Part shown: positions 1-12,000 of the stretch, piece after piece | How positions within the stretch are numbered: the first letter of the stretch is position 1 | Layout: each line of letters starts with the position of its first letter | NCBI GenBank assembly: GCA_026545225.1 | Contig: CM048845.1 | Coordinates: 61,728,033-61,792,032 of the forward strand | Length of the DNA: 64,000 bases | Reading direction: 5' to 3' | Source: Cornus controversa | Taxonomy: Eukaryota > Streptophyta > Magnoliopsida > Cornales > Cornaceae | Position numbers and translations under genes: made by a program | The notes under the pieces: generated by a model | What the model was told of the DNA's origin: nothing | Database searches by the model: none | Seen by the model: only the letters and a program-made list of their open reading frames with translations

Positions 1-479
1 CAAAATTCATCCCAACAAATCACTACTTCTCTCCCTTCTCTCTTTAGTCTACACTCTTTCAGTCTCTGTGCGTGAAAACGAACGACAGAAACCCTAACCT
101 CCTTTTTCTTTTTCTTTTTTTTTATTTATTATTTTTTTTCTAGAAAACTATATAAACTCAAAAAAAAAAAAATTATAAACATAAACCCTAGCCCATCGAA
201 ATAAGTGTACCCCTAGCCCAGCCATTCCAGCCCAACTCAACCCAAATTCACCCTAGCCTAATCCAAAATTAAAATAAAAGAAAATCCAAATACCTAACCC
301 AAGCAGAATTAAATAAATATAAAAGAAATAAACTCCCTAACATTTAAAGCACTCAAGGAAATTTAAATCAATCAATGCACAATTAGCAAAGCAATTCAAA
401 TAAAATAATAACAAATATATAAAGCATTTAAATTAAAATAAATGACGTCAAAAATTACTAGGTATTACAGATTCTATTT
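1..479 (-). repeat. Partial long LTR-like repeat (truncated by window edge)
   Basis: The stretch ends in an inverted TGTAATACC motif and shares its layout with the longer repeat at 50266-53339: a segment rich in CCTAGCCCAGCC, then AT-rich runs, then a terminal ggtattaca or ggtgttaca. Read on the minus strand it would begin TGTAATACC, as many plant gypsy LTRs do. Its other end lies outside the window. I see no coding sequence in it. Family assignment is inference from the shared terminal pattern. Confidence 0.5.
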
Positions 480-1020
480 TAGATTCTCTATCTGCAGCGA
501 AACATTGGAATGAGAGTGGTCATTCCATTATATTCCTCATTCTCATTCCATTCCCACTCTATTTCATTCATGCGTACCAAACTAGCTCTAAAAATGTGCG
601 AGTACTTGTTTGATAAAACATAATAATAATAGTCTACGGTGCGGTGTGATATGCCATATAGTATGAGTACAGTTTTCAGAACCTATGATATGCCATATAC
701 AACAGTACGAGCACTGCAAACTTATAGAGTAAAAATCCTTGAACATTTTCATGCAGTCCCTCTGGTAACAACGTTCGTGACTATCAATGGTAATTGACGT
801 TAGTAAAATGAGTGATATCAATGTTATCTATTGTCACCCATTTTAATAATGGGAATTACTAGTGATTGGTGTCACTCGTTTTAGTAACGTCAATCACCAC
901 TAATTGTAACAAACGTAGACATTAAAAGGACTGAAGGAGAGTCCTCACCAGAGATGATAATGATTGGAACTTGTAATGGTGATATGTCATATAGTACAAC
1001 TACGTGGAAGATTTCCACCA
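480..1020. other. Non-coding flank with a hairpin-type repeat
   Basis: No gene is visible. Positions 510-570 hold several ATTCC/GGAAT runs of the kind found at MITE ends. Positions 789-816 and 871-898 form an imperfect inverted repeat (GGTAATTGACGTTAGTAAAA against its complement) around a spacer of about 55 bp, so this may be a small foldback element. Confidence 0.4.
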
Positions 1021-1137
1021 GAGAAATTACTCACAGATATAGAGCATATATGGATAGAAGACTTATGATGGTTCACTAAGTGGGAGTGTACCTGCATTAA
1101 ACACAATGATACAAAACGATGAACTCATCCTTGATAG
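1021..1137 (+). pseudogene. 5' fragment of an ankyrin-repeat (BDA1-like) gene
   Basis: The 88 bases from the ATG at 1050 align almost base for base with the first 89 bases of the intact ankyrin gene at 46968. The upstream bases (AGAGAAATTAC...) also resemble that gene's 5' untranslated leader. One base is missing near 1064, which shifts the frame and brings a stop (TAA) into phase within ten codons. Similarity ends abruptly at 1137 in GATAG. The fragment is a dead remnant of a paralogue of the intact gene on the far side of the transposon nest. Confidence 0.8.
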
Positions 1138-1275
1138 GTGGGTTTTGATTTTGAGCCTTTCGTTGTTCTGAGTCTTTTCGATTGGACCGAATTGATAAGG
1201 TCTCAACTTCTAATCTTGATCAGAACAGAGACTGCTTTCAATTGTAATTCATTCTCTTATTGATGTTATCCTTGC

Positions 1276-1300
1276 CAATATATATATATATATATATAAA
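1276..1300. repeat. TA microsatellite
   Basis: A pure alternating TA run of about 25 bp lies between the ankyrin fragment and the copia LTR. Confidence 0.9.
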
Positions 1301-1374
1301 CACATATACAGAGGATGCGCCACAGTTGCTAATAGAAGGTGTTGGGGAGTGGGCGTCGTGGAATATGGAGAGGG

Positions 1375-1760
1375 TGTTAAAAATTAAACTTGATTAAATA
1401 AATTTTAATTGTTTAGTAGAAGACATGGGAGTTAAGTTGTGTTAGTGGAGTTGTTATTGTGTTTTAATTGTATTAGTGGAAGACATGAGAGTTAAGTTGT
1501 GTTAGTGAAGTTGTTATTGTGTTAGTGGAAGACATGTGAGTTAAGTTGTGTTAGTGGAGTTTTAAATGTTATGTTAGTTGGTGTAGTGGAATTAATTAGG
1601 TATTTACGTATAAGTGCTACATATTTGTTTTGAAGCCTATATAATGTTATGTTTTAATTCTACCAAAAAAAATATGATAAATAAAGTATCTTCCTAGTGT
1701 TCCACCATTCATTTCTCTTCCAATTTTATTGTTGTGTGTGTAATCAACCACTATTTTCCA
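1375..1760 (+). repeat. Copia 5' LTR
   Basis: Starts TGTTAAAAATT and ends TTTTCCA, six bases before the primer site. It contains about three imperfect tandem units of the motif GTGTTAGTGGAAGACATG, shared with the right LTR. The downstream half ends with an AATAAAGT-like signal near 1680. Confidence 0.85.
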
Positions 1761-1766
1761 ATAAAG

Positions 1767-1779
1767 TGGTATCAGAGCT
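1767..1779 (+). other. Primer binding site, initiator tRNA-Met type
   Basis: TGGTATCAGAGCT is the standard plant copia primer site, complementary to the 3' end of initiator tRNA-Met. It lies six bases after the LTR. Confidence 0.9.
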
Positions 1780-1800
1780 AGTTTGTGAGGAAGAAAGGAA

Positions 1801-3373
1801 ATGGCAAACAATTTGGTTCCATTTCAAAGGCCTCAAGAAAACTATAAAAATTGGTGTGTTTGTATGAAGACAATTTTGGGAGCACAAGATGTGTGAGAAG
1901 TTGTGAACAAAGGTTATGTTGAGTCACAAGATAAAGTAACCTTGTCTCAATCCAAAAAAGATACTTTATAAGCTATGAGAAAGAAGGACTAAAAGGCGGT
2001 CATGACCATCCATCAAGTTTTGGATGATGGAATGCTACAAAGCGTTGCCAATGCAACTAATGCAAAGCAACTATGAATGATTTTTCAAAATTCCTACCAA
2101 GGAGTTGATAAAGTGAAGAAGGTTTGCCTCTAAACTTTATGAGGTGAATTTGAAGCATTACATATGAAATAATTTGAATCAATTTCAGATTATTTTTCAA
2201 GAGTCTTGGCTATTGTAAATCAATTAAGGAGATACGGTAAATCCTTCATGAATGATACAAGGGTCGTTGAAAAGATCTTTCGGTCATTGGATCCCAAATT
2301 TAACTTTATTGTTGTAGCCATTGAAGAATCAAAGGATTTGGAGTCCATAACCATCGATCAACTCATTTCGTTGCAAGCTCATGAAGGAAAAGTAGTGAAG
2401 AAATAAGAGTCTTTGGAACAAGTGCTACAAACAAGCTTTCTTTGAAAGAAAAAGAAGAAAAGCGTGGAGGAAACTAAAGGGGCTGAGGATGTGGAAATGT
2501 AGGTAGTTGAGGAAGAGGTAGAGATGAAAGAAGTGGTCACCATACCATCAATAATGAAAAAAAAAGTCATGACTCACAACACACACGGTGGAGTGGAAGA
2601 GAAAATTACTCAAGGCTATATGGAAGAAGGTATGACAAAACTCAACTTCAATGTTACAATTGTCATAAATATGGCCATTATGCTTCATAATGTAGAAATG
2701 TTGCAAATAATGTTGAAGTTAAAGAAAAGGCTAATTATCTTTGATGATGAAGTGGAACCTACTTTGTTGTTGGCGTACAAAGGTGAAAGGAGTGAAGAGA
2801 ATATATGGTATTTTGACATTGGCGCTAACAATCATATGTGTGGTAGCAAAGACAAGTTTATTAATCTTGATGAAACAGTCATTGCCAAGGTGATATTTAG
2901 AGACTCATCACAAATTTCGGTAAGAGGGAAAAGTAAAATCTTGATTTGTTTGAAGAATGGGCAATATCAATTCATTTTTAATGTTTATTATGTGCTTAAT
3001 ATGAAGAACAATATTTTGAGTTTGGAGCAACTCTTAGAATAAAATTACAATATTACTATAAAGGATTGTAGTCTTTCGATAAGAGATCATTTGGGAAGTT
3101 TGATTGTCAAAGTTTCAATGACAAAGAACCAGATGTTTTTGCTAAATATTCAAACCAATGTGGCTAAACGTTTGAAAGCTTGTTTTAATGATTCAACATG
3201 GCTTTGGCACATGAGATTTGGGCACTTGAATTTTGGAGATCAAGAATTGTTGGCCAATAAGAAAATGGTGAAATGATTGCCTTTCATTAGCAATCCAAAT
3301 CAATTATGTGAAGGATGTCTCGTTGGAAACCAATAAGAAAGAGTTTTCCTAACGAAGCTACCACAAGAGCAAC
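1801..3373 (+). pseudogene. Copia gag, protease and start of integrase (5' half of pol)
   Basis: Reading from the ATG at 1801 gives a copia gag interrupted by many stops (for example after GAQDV and in KKD*KAV). A CX2CX4HX4C zinc knuckle at 2652-2693 has its Gln codon changed to TAA. The protease motif at about 2806-2845 reads [13 protein letters not shown], with Ile where the catalytic DTG or DSG triplet is expected. The pre-integrase motif LWHMRFGHLNF is at about 3199. The reading is cut at 3373 by the TRIM-like insertion and resumes at 38440. Stops in gag, protease and integrase make it non-functional. Confidence 0.85.
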
Positions 3374-3579
3374 TGTAATACCCCGCTCTAACACATGGTA
3401 TGATATTGTTTGCTTTGGGCCTAAGCCAGCACAATTTTGCTCTTGGGTTTTACCCCAAAAGGCCTCATACCATTTGAAGAGAACATACTACATATAAGCA
3501 CATCCCCTTCTCCACACCCAGGCGATGTGGGATTAAGCAATCTTGACATGCCCCGGCAATCTACCCCGCGAGTGATTAT
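3374..3579 (-). repeat. LTR of the TRIM-like element (left copy)
   Basis: About 206 bp, matching 38206-38434 along its length. It contains CTTGACATGCCCCGGCAATC, related to the 68-bp tandem unit at 50897-51306. Confidence 0.75.
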
Positions 3580-3931
3580 TGTGAGATATAAATTTGTAAT
3601 TGGCAATTTCGGTGATCAAAACTTGATTGATCGAGTTGTAATTTTTGAATTATATTATGTAATCGATCGTCGACAACTTCGAGCTGATATTCAAGTGCAT
3701 GGATGTAAACAAATCAGTTAGAACACCATATAGTAAGGTAAGTATGGTGAGGACACTCTGCACCTTTTATTTTCGAGCGTATTTTGAAAAACTAAGGTTT
3801 TAATGAAAAATTAAGAGTTTTTCAAAGTAGGACCGGTCCCCAATATTTAGGACCGGTCCAACTTTTCTCGGTAGTTTAGTTTTTGCAGGTTTTTATGAAG
3901 TCCCACCGGTCCTCATTATTTGGCACCGGTC
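3580..3931. other. Left internal part of the TRIM-like element with ACCGGTCC repeats
   Basis: Non-coding. The palindrome-like octamer ACCGGTCC occurs at 3832, 3852, 3905 and 3925, as two pairs each spaced exactly 20 bp. The CACTA element inserted inside the fourth copy. Confidence 0.7.
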
Positions 3932-3959
3932 CACTACAAGAAAATAGACTTTTTATGGC

Positions 3960-4560
3960 GGGCAAAAAGGTCTTTTACCACGGTCTCGCCCGTCGTGGTA
4001 TCCAGTGTCGTAGTTGCTTATGTACTTTCCACCACGGGCTCAGCCCGTGGTAGAAATTACTTTTTAACCACGGGTGTAACCCATGGTAGAAAGTAGACTT
4101 TCTACCACGGGCTGAGCCCGTCGTGGAAAGCCTGCCGTTGTAATTTTTTACCACGGGCGGAGCCCGTGGTAGAAAGTCGATATTCAACCACAGTGTTGAG
4201 CTCGTGGTGGAATGCTGGCCGTTGTAATTTTTTACCACGGGCGGAGCGTGTGGTAGAAAGTCGATATTCTACCATGGTGTTGAGCCCGTGGTGGAATGTT
4301 GGCCGTTGTAATTTTTTACCACGGGTGGAGCCCGTGGTAGATAGTCGATATTCTACCACGGTGTTGAGCCCGTGGTGGAATGCTGGCCGTTGTAATTTTT
4401 TACCACGGGCGGAGCCCGTGGTAGATAGTCGATATTCTACCACGGTGTTGAGCCCGTGGTGGAGTTGCTGGCCGTTGTAATTTTTTTACCACGGGGGAAG
4501 CCCGTGGTAGAAAATAGGTATTCTACCACGGGCCTTGCCCTTGGTAGAAAGTTTACAATT
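3960..4560. repeat. CACTA left subterminal repeat array (84-bp period)
   Basis: The motif TACCACGGGC and its complement GCCCGTGGTA recur about every 40 bp as short hairpins. From about 4120 to 4490 they are organised in direct units of 84 bp (GTGGTGG at 4204, 4288, 4372 and 4456). In En/Spm elements such subterminal repeats bind the TNPA protein; that role here is inferred from position. Open frames across this array on both strands are by-products of the repeat. Confidence 0.9.
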
Positions 4561-4569
4561 TTTTTTTAA

Positions 4570-6038
4570 AAAATAAATGGCTACTTATACAAAAACCTGG
4601 CCAACAAACATCACTATATATACTCATATTCCAGTAATACAGAACAAAACTCCACCTAAAGCCACGCATATTCACACCGAGCTTTGCAGAACAAAATACT
4701 GCAAAATAAATGTCACTTTACCATATTGTCCACAACAGAATACATGGAACAATGCCTTAGATATTCCACCAATACACAACACCCAAGCCTCACAAATTAA
4801 GAATATGATGCTATATATATGAATAATAGTTAAAAGGCATTAAAAAATGTAAATTTGCATCTAAATATTAATCCAACCAATCACAAAAAATAATTCCCAA
4901 ACTTCTTTCGTATTAAAGAGTTCTGAGTATAAAGTTCTAATCATTTTTAACATGTCTATTCAATAGCATTCCCATCAACCAAAACATTAAGATGTATCAA
5001 AACTACATTAAAAAAGAACTAAATACTTTGCTTACACATAACACAACTATACCAAAAAAGTAGACAAAGTGTCCAAAAGTCAGTCACTGTCCAAAATATT
5101 TGTTTAGTCTTCAAAAAAGAGTCATATGTCCAGAACTTGGCTGAAATGCAAGAACCTGCATTATTAAATATTCTGTACAAGAGGAGAGAAAAGAAAGGTG
5201 CATTAATATTCTGAAAGCTCATAAATTGTTTGGAATTCATATACAACATGCCATATTTCTAATATTATCAAAATTATACAAATTGAGTTCAAGATAAACA
5301 TTTGATGAACAAGCTTGAATAAAACTAAGAATTTCATTACCCTATTCATCTCTCACTATACAGACACTTCAATAACATAGGTCATCAAAAGTACATACAA
5401 ACACAATTCATATTATCAACAACCATCTCTTGTTTCACCGCGTTCCTCGATATATTTCCAATTCATACAACAATTTTTCCCAATCCAAGTCATATCATTG
5501 GATAAAAGATAGATATCTCATGATATTAGCTTCAAATAGTAACATCTAGAGTGACAAATATGCTTCTCTTGAAACCACATAACAGTAAAAGCATCTACCA
5601 CCTTCAAGGAAAACACAACTATTTTACCAACAAGAATTCTGATGAGAAGCAACTGGAAGCCAACCTAAATACAATTCTCTTTTTTCTTTTTTTCTCTCTA
5701 TTCATAAGTGGATTCCATGGAAACACATGGAACCAGAAAGAAAATGAGAAAGCCCATAGTTCCTTCGTTTGATCATATTCCATAATAGAGATTACACCGT
5801 TGAAGGGTTTAAATTATACAAACAGCATCTCTACGGGACCCACTGCGTGTCTAACTATAATAACTCCGAAAACAATTGGTGGAGCATTGTCTGTCTAATT
5901 ATCTACAGGAAGGGAGAAAAAGATCCCAAAAAAGAAAGCATGGAGAAACAAAAGAATGAATACCTGAGCTCCAATACAATATATAGTTTCTGCCTAGAAG
6001 AAGAGGCTAATGTATAACCCTTCAAGGTGGACAGTGCT
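4570..6038. other. AT-rich non-coding CACTA interior
   Basis: About 1.5 kb downstream (in minus-strand sense) of the last recognised TNPA-like exon. I see no domain or convincing exon on either strand. It is probably the 3' untranslated and spacer region of the TNPA-like gene. Confidence 0.5.
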
Positions 6039-9000
6039 TTACTTCATTTCTTGCATGTCTTCTTCTGTTTTCCAAACCACATCCTCAAGGCAGGTTGAAA
6101 GATTCTTATAGAACTGTCAAATGAGAACACCAAAAAAATATACATTAATTCAACAACAAAATAAAAAAATTTGTGCCTTAATAACCGACTTTTATAGTAG
6201 AGGGAATGGAAATAAATAAATAATTAAAAGTTCCAATTCCTTGAAAGACAAATTGAAATGCCTGATACTTTATTTATTCACCCAGCAGGAAAACAGTAGG
6301 AGTGCATTTAAAATGAACCCTGTACTACCATTTCAGCGTCCAGAACCTATGCTGTATCATGCTAATCCCAATGTTGGGAAATGCAGCCAAGCACACTATA
6401 CAACACAAATCCACAGCTCAATGTTTGTATCTGACCTCTACATCAAACTACCCAATATTTTCAGGCTATGGTATATTTGGACAAAGATACCATTTATGAT
6501 ACCTCAGTTTTAGCCACCTCTCAGTGATGTAACAAAATCTGGAAAGAGGCTAACTCCAATATTTAAATATAGAGCCAATTGAACGAGGCACCAGAAATTG
6601 GCACTTATATTAGTCGGGTCTGACAGTTTTTTTTCTCTCCTTTTAATGGGGCCAAACAGGCGATCATTTAGGTCTTCCCTCTTCATTTCAATTATTTTGA
6701 AATCTCATTATATCTTCATCACATACACTAATAGTTTAAATTATGATGCTTATTTATTTTTTTAATTTCATTTAACTTCTTGCATCTCCTCTACTTTTAC
6801 CGTCACAGTAGAATCACCAATTTAACTATCCTTCTCATCCTAGTAAACACCTGATTCAACCAAGAAAACAAGATTTCAATGGTTCAGCAATGGGTTTTGG
6901 AGTTGTCCTGGAGGCATGGTTTATTAAATTCCCAGTGAACTCATTTGATAAGTGAAGAACATAACTAGCAATGATAAAGATAAATATGTACGAATAAAGA
7001 AAGAGAAAAAGGAAATAAAAAAATAGTAGAGAAAAATTATACAAAACTATATACGAGTCACCACTCCCTCCCTTATTTCTTTTTTCATTTCCTTAATTTA
7101 ATTTTATTTGATTGAACGAAGTTCCTTAAAAGTTTGGCGCTCTCGAAATGATCTTAAATTCTATCTCCCAAAGCTGAGTCTACTTGGAGGGAGATTTCTG
7201 CTATTCAACTTCATCATTGTAAAAGAAAAAAAATTATAAAGGATTCAACAAGAAAAGCTAAACATTGAAAAGGAAATATATACCATGCCTTTGATCTTCT
7301 CTACTTCTTCCATTATACCTTTAAAGTTCAAATTAGTCCAGTCCTGCAACAAGGATAAACAATTATACACAAGAGACATGGTACCTATATATACACATGA
7401 CCAACTAAATAATGACATGCATGAACAAAAAATCATGATTTTAGAAAAATTAATTACTCGCAAATTTTGACGAACTTGATAGGCCACGCAATAGTAAGTC
7501 CTATAACATCTTTCAAAACACAGTAGGGAGACTGAGCCCTATATAACGGCACATTTTCTTCATTGACATCAGTGATCCACACATTCCAACATTCAGAACC
7601 AAAAGGAGCTTCACCTATGAGAGCATTAGGATCGGTTGAGTCAACTTCACCCTTAGCGACAACTAATCCTGTCCCATTATAATGCAATAATTCACAAAGG
7701 GAGCCGACAACATTTTCAGTAGGTGAGACTTGACGTGGAGCATTCTGTGCCTACCACAATAATGAAAAAACAAAAAGAAAACAATAAATAATGCTTTATT
7801 GATTAACATTAGCATTGTAATGTGTGTGTGTGTGTGAGAAAGAGAGAGATTACATCAAATTTATAGAGAGATTTTTTACCCAAGTCGATTGAAGTAGTCC
7901 CATTTGTTGTAACACATTTTGCAATTTCTCTTGCATTTGTTGGTTAACTTGTTCTTGCCTTTGCTCTTGCATTTGCAATTTTTGTTGCAAGTCTTCAATC
8001 GTCCTCTCATATTTTCGAGAAGCGTCATTCTGGGCATTCATTTTTCTTAGGGTTACCCCAAATCCAAGCCCTCTCACTCTTCCTCTATGTTCAGGACCTA
8101 ATACATGAGTGAGTGCATCATCATGAATTCCAGAACTCTGAGTGGTCTGGGTATATTCTCGCATTTGTTCCTGAAATAATAATATATGTAAAACACATTT
8201 CTTAGTATAATAACTATATATAATGATCAACTACTAAAACTAAAAATGAATCATTTGTTACCACTGCATTCTTGACCGTTTCATTTATAAAATTTCCATC
8301 CTTTCTTGTATGCCCTTTAATCCACACGTCTACTCTTGAAATGGACTCGGGTGTGTCTGAATTTTTTTTCTACATAAGAACATAGAGAAATAAAAAAAGA
8401 ATACTTAATCAATGAAACCAAAAAAATAGAAGCAGCAAGCTCTTTTTAGTCTTAACATTATTTTGAGTGTAACTAAGTCGAAGAAACATCTAGCAGATCT
8501 TTGTTGACAGCCATTGGTAACACGATCCTCCTTTCATTTAACATACACTAGGCACAACACAGACATAGTTCTATGTATAAACATATTTAAGTAATTATAT
8601 AATATATAAACATATTTAAGTAATTATATAATATATATAATAATGCATATAAACATATTCAACCACTGACAGGCATGGAACATTTGGCACCATCAGTGAA
8701 CATATGTCCTATGGAGAGGTTTTCAGGAGGGCAAAAAATGGGAGGATACCCAAATTACTAAAGACAGTGTCTTCGGACATCTTTTTTTTCTCGGCGAGAT
8801 TGAAAGTCTCCTTGACACATGCAATAGCCATAGAGTTAATTTTCAAATGCAAACATATGTCTACACTTCCAGATAACACAAGTCAATAGTATCATAAATG
8901 TCAGTGGCCTCAATTCTCTGCAGTGAACACAGTTAAAGTAGAAAAGGTAATTTCAATCATAATAAAATGGAATGAACAAAAACAATGATGACAAAGACTT

Positions 9001-12000
9001 GCACAAACTCAGTTTCTTGGATTGCTGGAAAACTGTCCTCACCATTCAGTTTTGAAGAAGTTGCACAATCAAGTTGCTTAAGGCCCCTAGGAGCCTTGTC
9101 CTTCTATAGCATTTCACCTTTGTGGTTAGGCAAGGGTTGATATTAGAAAATTTTAGCGTGGGTTCATTTTGATTTGAATGTGAGGGAAAGGTAAGCCACA
9201 CCCTAATCTTCAGTAGCAGTGTTTCGTACATTTGATATTTAAAATTGAGTGACACAGTGATTTAATTCAAAAACTTCTGCAAATTTGTTAGATCTGTTGA
9301 CTCGTTGGATGCTTGCATTTATGCAGAGATCAGAACAAGGATCCCAGATGTCATTTCATGGGATTACAACTTTGAGCCTGCAGGAAGCATTCCACTCAGT
9401 TTTACTGTTAAGGTATTTCTTTTATTTTTTGAACACCATTTATAATGTTGACCCCGTATAATTAATATTTTAAAAGCAAATAACTCTTCAAATGTTTTTG
9501 TAACAATATAACTTGGGTCCTTGATTTATGTTTAGTATATTAGAGATTAGAGTGTATCAATACATATATTATTTCTATTTTCATTACATATGTACTCATC
9601 CTAGATAGAAAATAATGATGAAATGGTTTTCTGTGGCCAATAGTTATTAGTTCAGATATATGTCTTTGGCAAGTAGACGTTGAGTTATTCACCACATTTC
9701 GATTAGAAAACTTGAAATTATTGATTGTATCTTCTTTAGTGTTAAAGTTGACTCAATACTGTATTTTTCGTTTCATGCTCAACTTAGTTAATCTTTTGTT
9801 GCAATATTTTCTTTGGTGTGGTTATCCTTTATCCAATTATGTAAATTTACTCAAATGATCGTTCCTTTCACGATTCATGTTTACCCAAGCAACCCAACAT
9901 TTCATATTGATCGGCGTTGAATGTTACGCATTCTAGCCTCTTAACTTATGTATTTTATTCTCTTAGTGATAGATTATTTTGTGATTTTACTTTGTTTTAG
10001 TGTTTTCTGTATTTTCAGGGCCTTAATGATTATTTCAGTTAAAACCGTGCTTTTGGGCTTTTAAAGAAGACATCCAAGATGGTGAGATGAAGCCTACATC
10101 AAGGAGATTCACTCAACCATTTATTTCAACTCAAATCAGCCCAAGAAAGAGGTCCAAGAGAATTACAGCTGCTTAAGAAGGTTTCGGGCCTGAAGCCCAA
10201 ATCTGCGCATAATGCAGTCTTAATCCCGTTTTGGAAAACGGACCAGAAGTCTTATTTCCGAGCCTCAAATCGACATTATTTCCGCGTGGGGTTGAACGAA
10301 ATTTGATTCTGCACACTTTTGTATTTCACGAAAATTCCGTAAATCGGACTTCTAGTGGGTCAAAAGTCGGGCCGAAGTCAGCAGGAAAAACCCACCTGAT
10401 TAGTGCTGCGGGAAACCCTAATTAATTCCTAATTGGATTAGGACTTTGGTGTATTCTCTTGGGGAATAAAGGGAAGACTTGGAGGCTGAAGAGAGAGAGC
10501 TTACACAGAGATTGGAGAGTCTGAGAGGGCTGAAGAGAACAGAACATATTGCAGAGCCATTGGAGAACGAAGTCATACGCGTAATTCAGAAAGATGATGT
10601 CTTCTTCCTCAACAGTTGAAGCTTCTTCTTCTACCATGAGCGGCTAGTTCATCCACTAGGGTTTTGATGTAGCCCTAACAAAACATCAATGGTTTGATTG
10701 TTTTAATTATTGGGGACCTTTATATACATGCATAGATTGTGTAATTGTGAGGATTCTTATTAATGAATTGAGCAATAAAAGTCTTGTAAATTCAATCTCA
10801 ATGATTTCTTATCTTGTCTTAGATATTTAGTTGTTGTTATTGAACTCAATCTCTTTTGTTTTCTGTGATCATGAGAGAGATTATTACACAATGGTAATCA
10901 CTGAATATATTGTTATGAGCTTTGATGGATTATGCCTAGAGAAGATGAACCATACTGCACCCTAGATTAGAGTAGTTAGGCAGATGGCCCATGCCAATCG
11001 AAGATAGTCCATGGCTTAGCCTTAATCATATGTTATCTTCTTGACGGATGAAGGTGAGCTTGTAGCCACCGACACCACTTATGCATGATGTAATTCCCCT
11101 ATAGTTGATTCAATTGACCATTGATTGTGGAGTTAGTGGTGAAGTCAAACACCCTAGGTTTCTCTCTTATTATCTTCATTATCTGTTTACCTTTGATTTA
11201 TTTTATTTTATCTTTTTAATTAGTTAAAAATCAGAATTCTTTTCTTATAAATTTAATTAGAATTAGTTCTGTGTTCCAACTCGTCAGAACATAATCCCTG
11301 AGGTACGATACCCATTCATTTCGATAGCCCTATTCTGCAAAGAATTCGTTCTATTGCGAAGTGTGGAAAATTTTAATTGGTATACTTTTTGAGTCACACT
11401 CACACACGAATCAATTTTTGGCGCCGTTGCCGGGGATTATCTATTTGATTGATTGAATTTTACAGAATTAGTTTTAATTGGATTTTTTTTAGTTTAGGAA
11501 ATTTTTATATTTTATTTTTATTCTTGTTTTTGTTTTCTTTTCAGGTGCTTTTAGTAATATATGCAAGGTCGTCGTTCTGTGGCTGATCCTTTGATACCTC
11601 TTGATCCTGAGCCTGAACGTACTCTTAGACAACAGAGGAACATCCCTGTTGATACCATTGTGCAAGAGGAAGAAATAATTGAAGACATGGCAGAAGAGAG
11701 GAATAATAACCTTGTTCCTAATGCTGATGGAGAAAGAGCTAGATTGCTTAGGGACTACTATGTTCCTGAGACATATACCTCGCCAGCAGGTTTTCAACTG
11801 CCCAATGTCACAGCACAGAATTATGAGATCAAGTCCAGCATTATTCAGATGCTACCATATTATTTTGGGCTGACTCAAGAAGACCCTTACAAGCATCTGG
11901 ATGACTTCATTGAAGTGTGCTCAACTACAAAAATTCACAACTTCTCTGAAGATGCTTTCAGAATGAGACTTTTTCCATTCTCTTTGAAAGACAAAGCAAA

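Noticed and set aside
3975..4480. Overlapping open frames on both strands in the CACTA left end
   Set aside because: They are produced by the 84-bp hairpin repeats, whose unit length is a multiple of three; the predicted peptides are repetitive and have no domain.
10231..10637. ORFs of 64 and 71 codons, repeated at 19937-20343
   Set aside because: They lie inside the two Athila LTRs and are duplicated only because the LTRs are.
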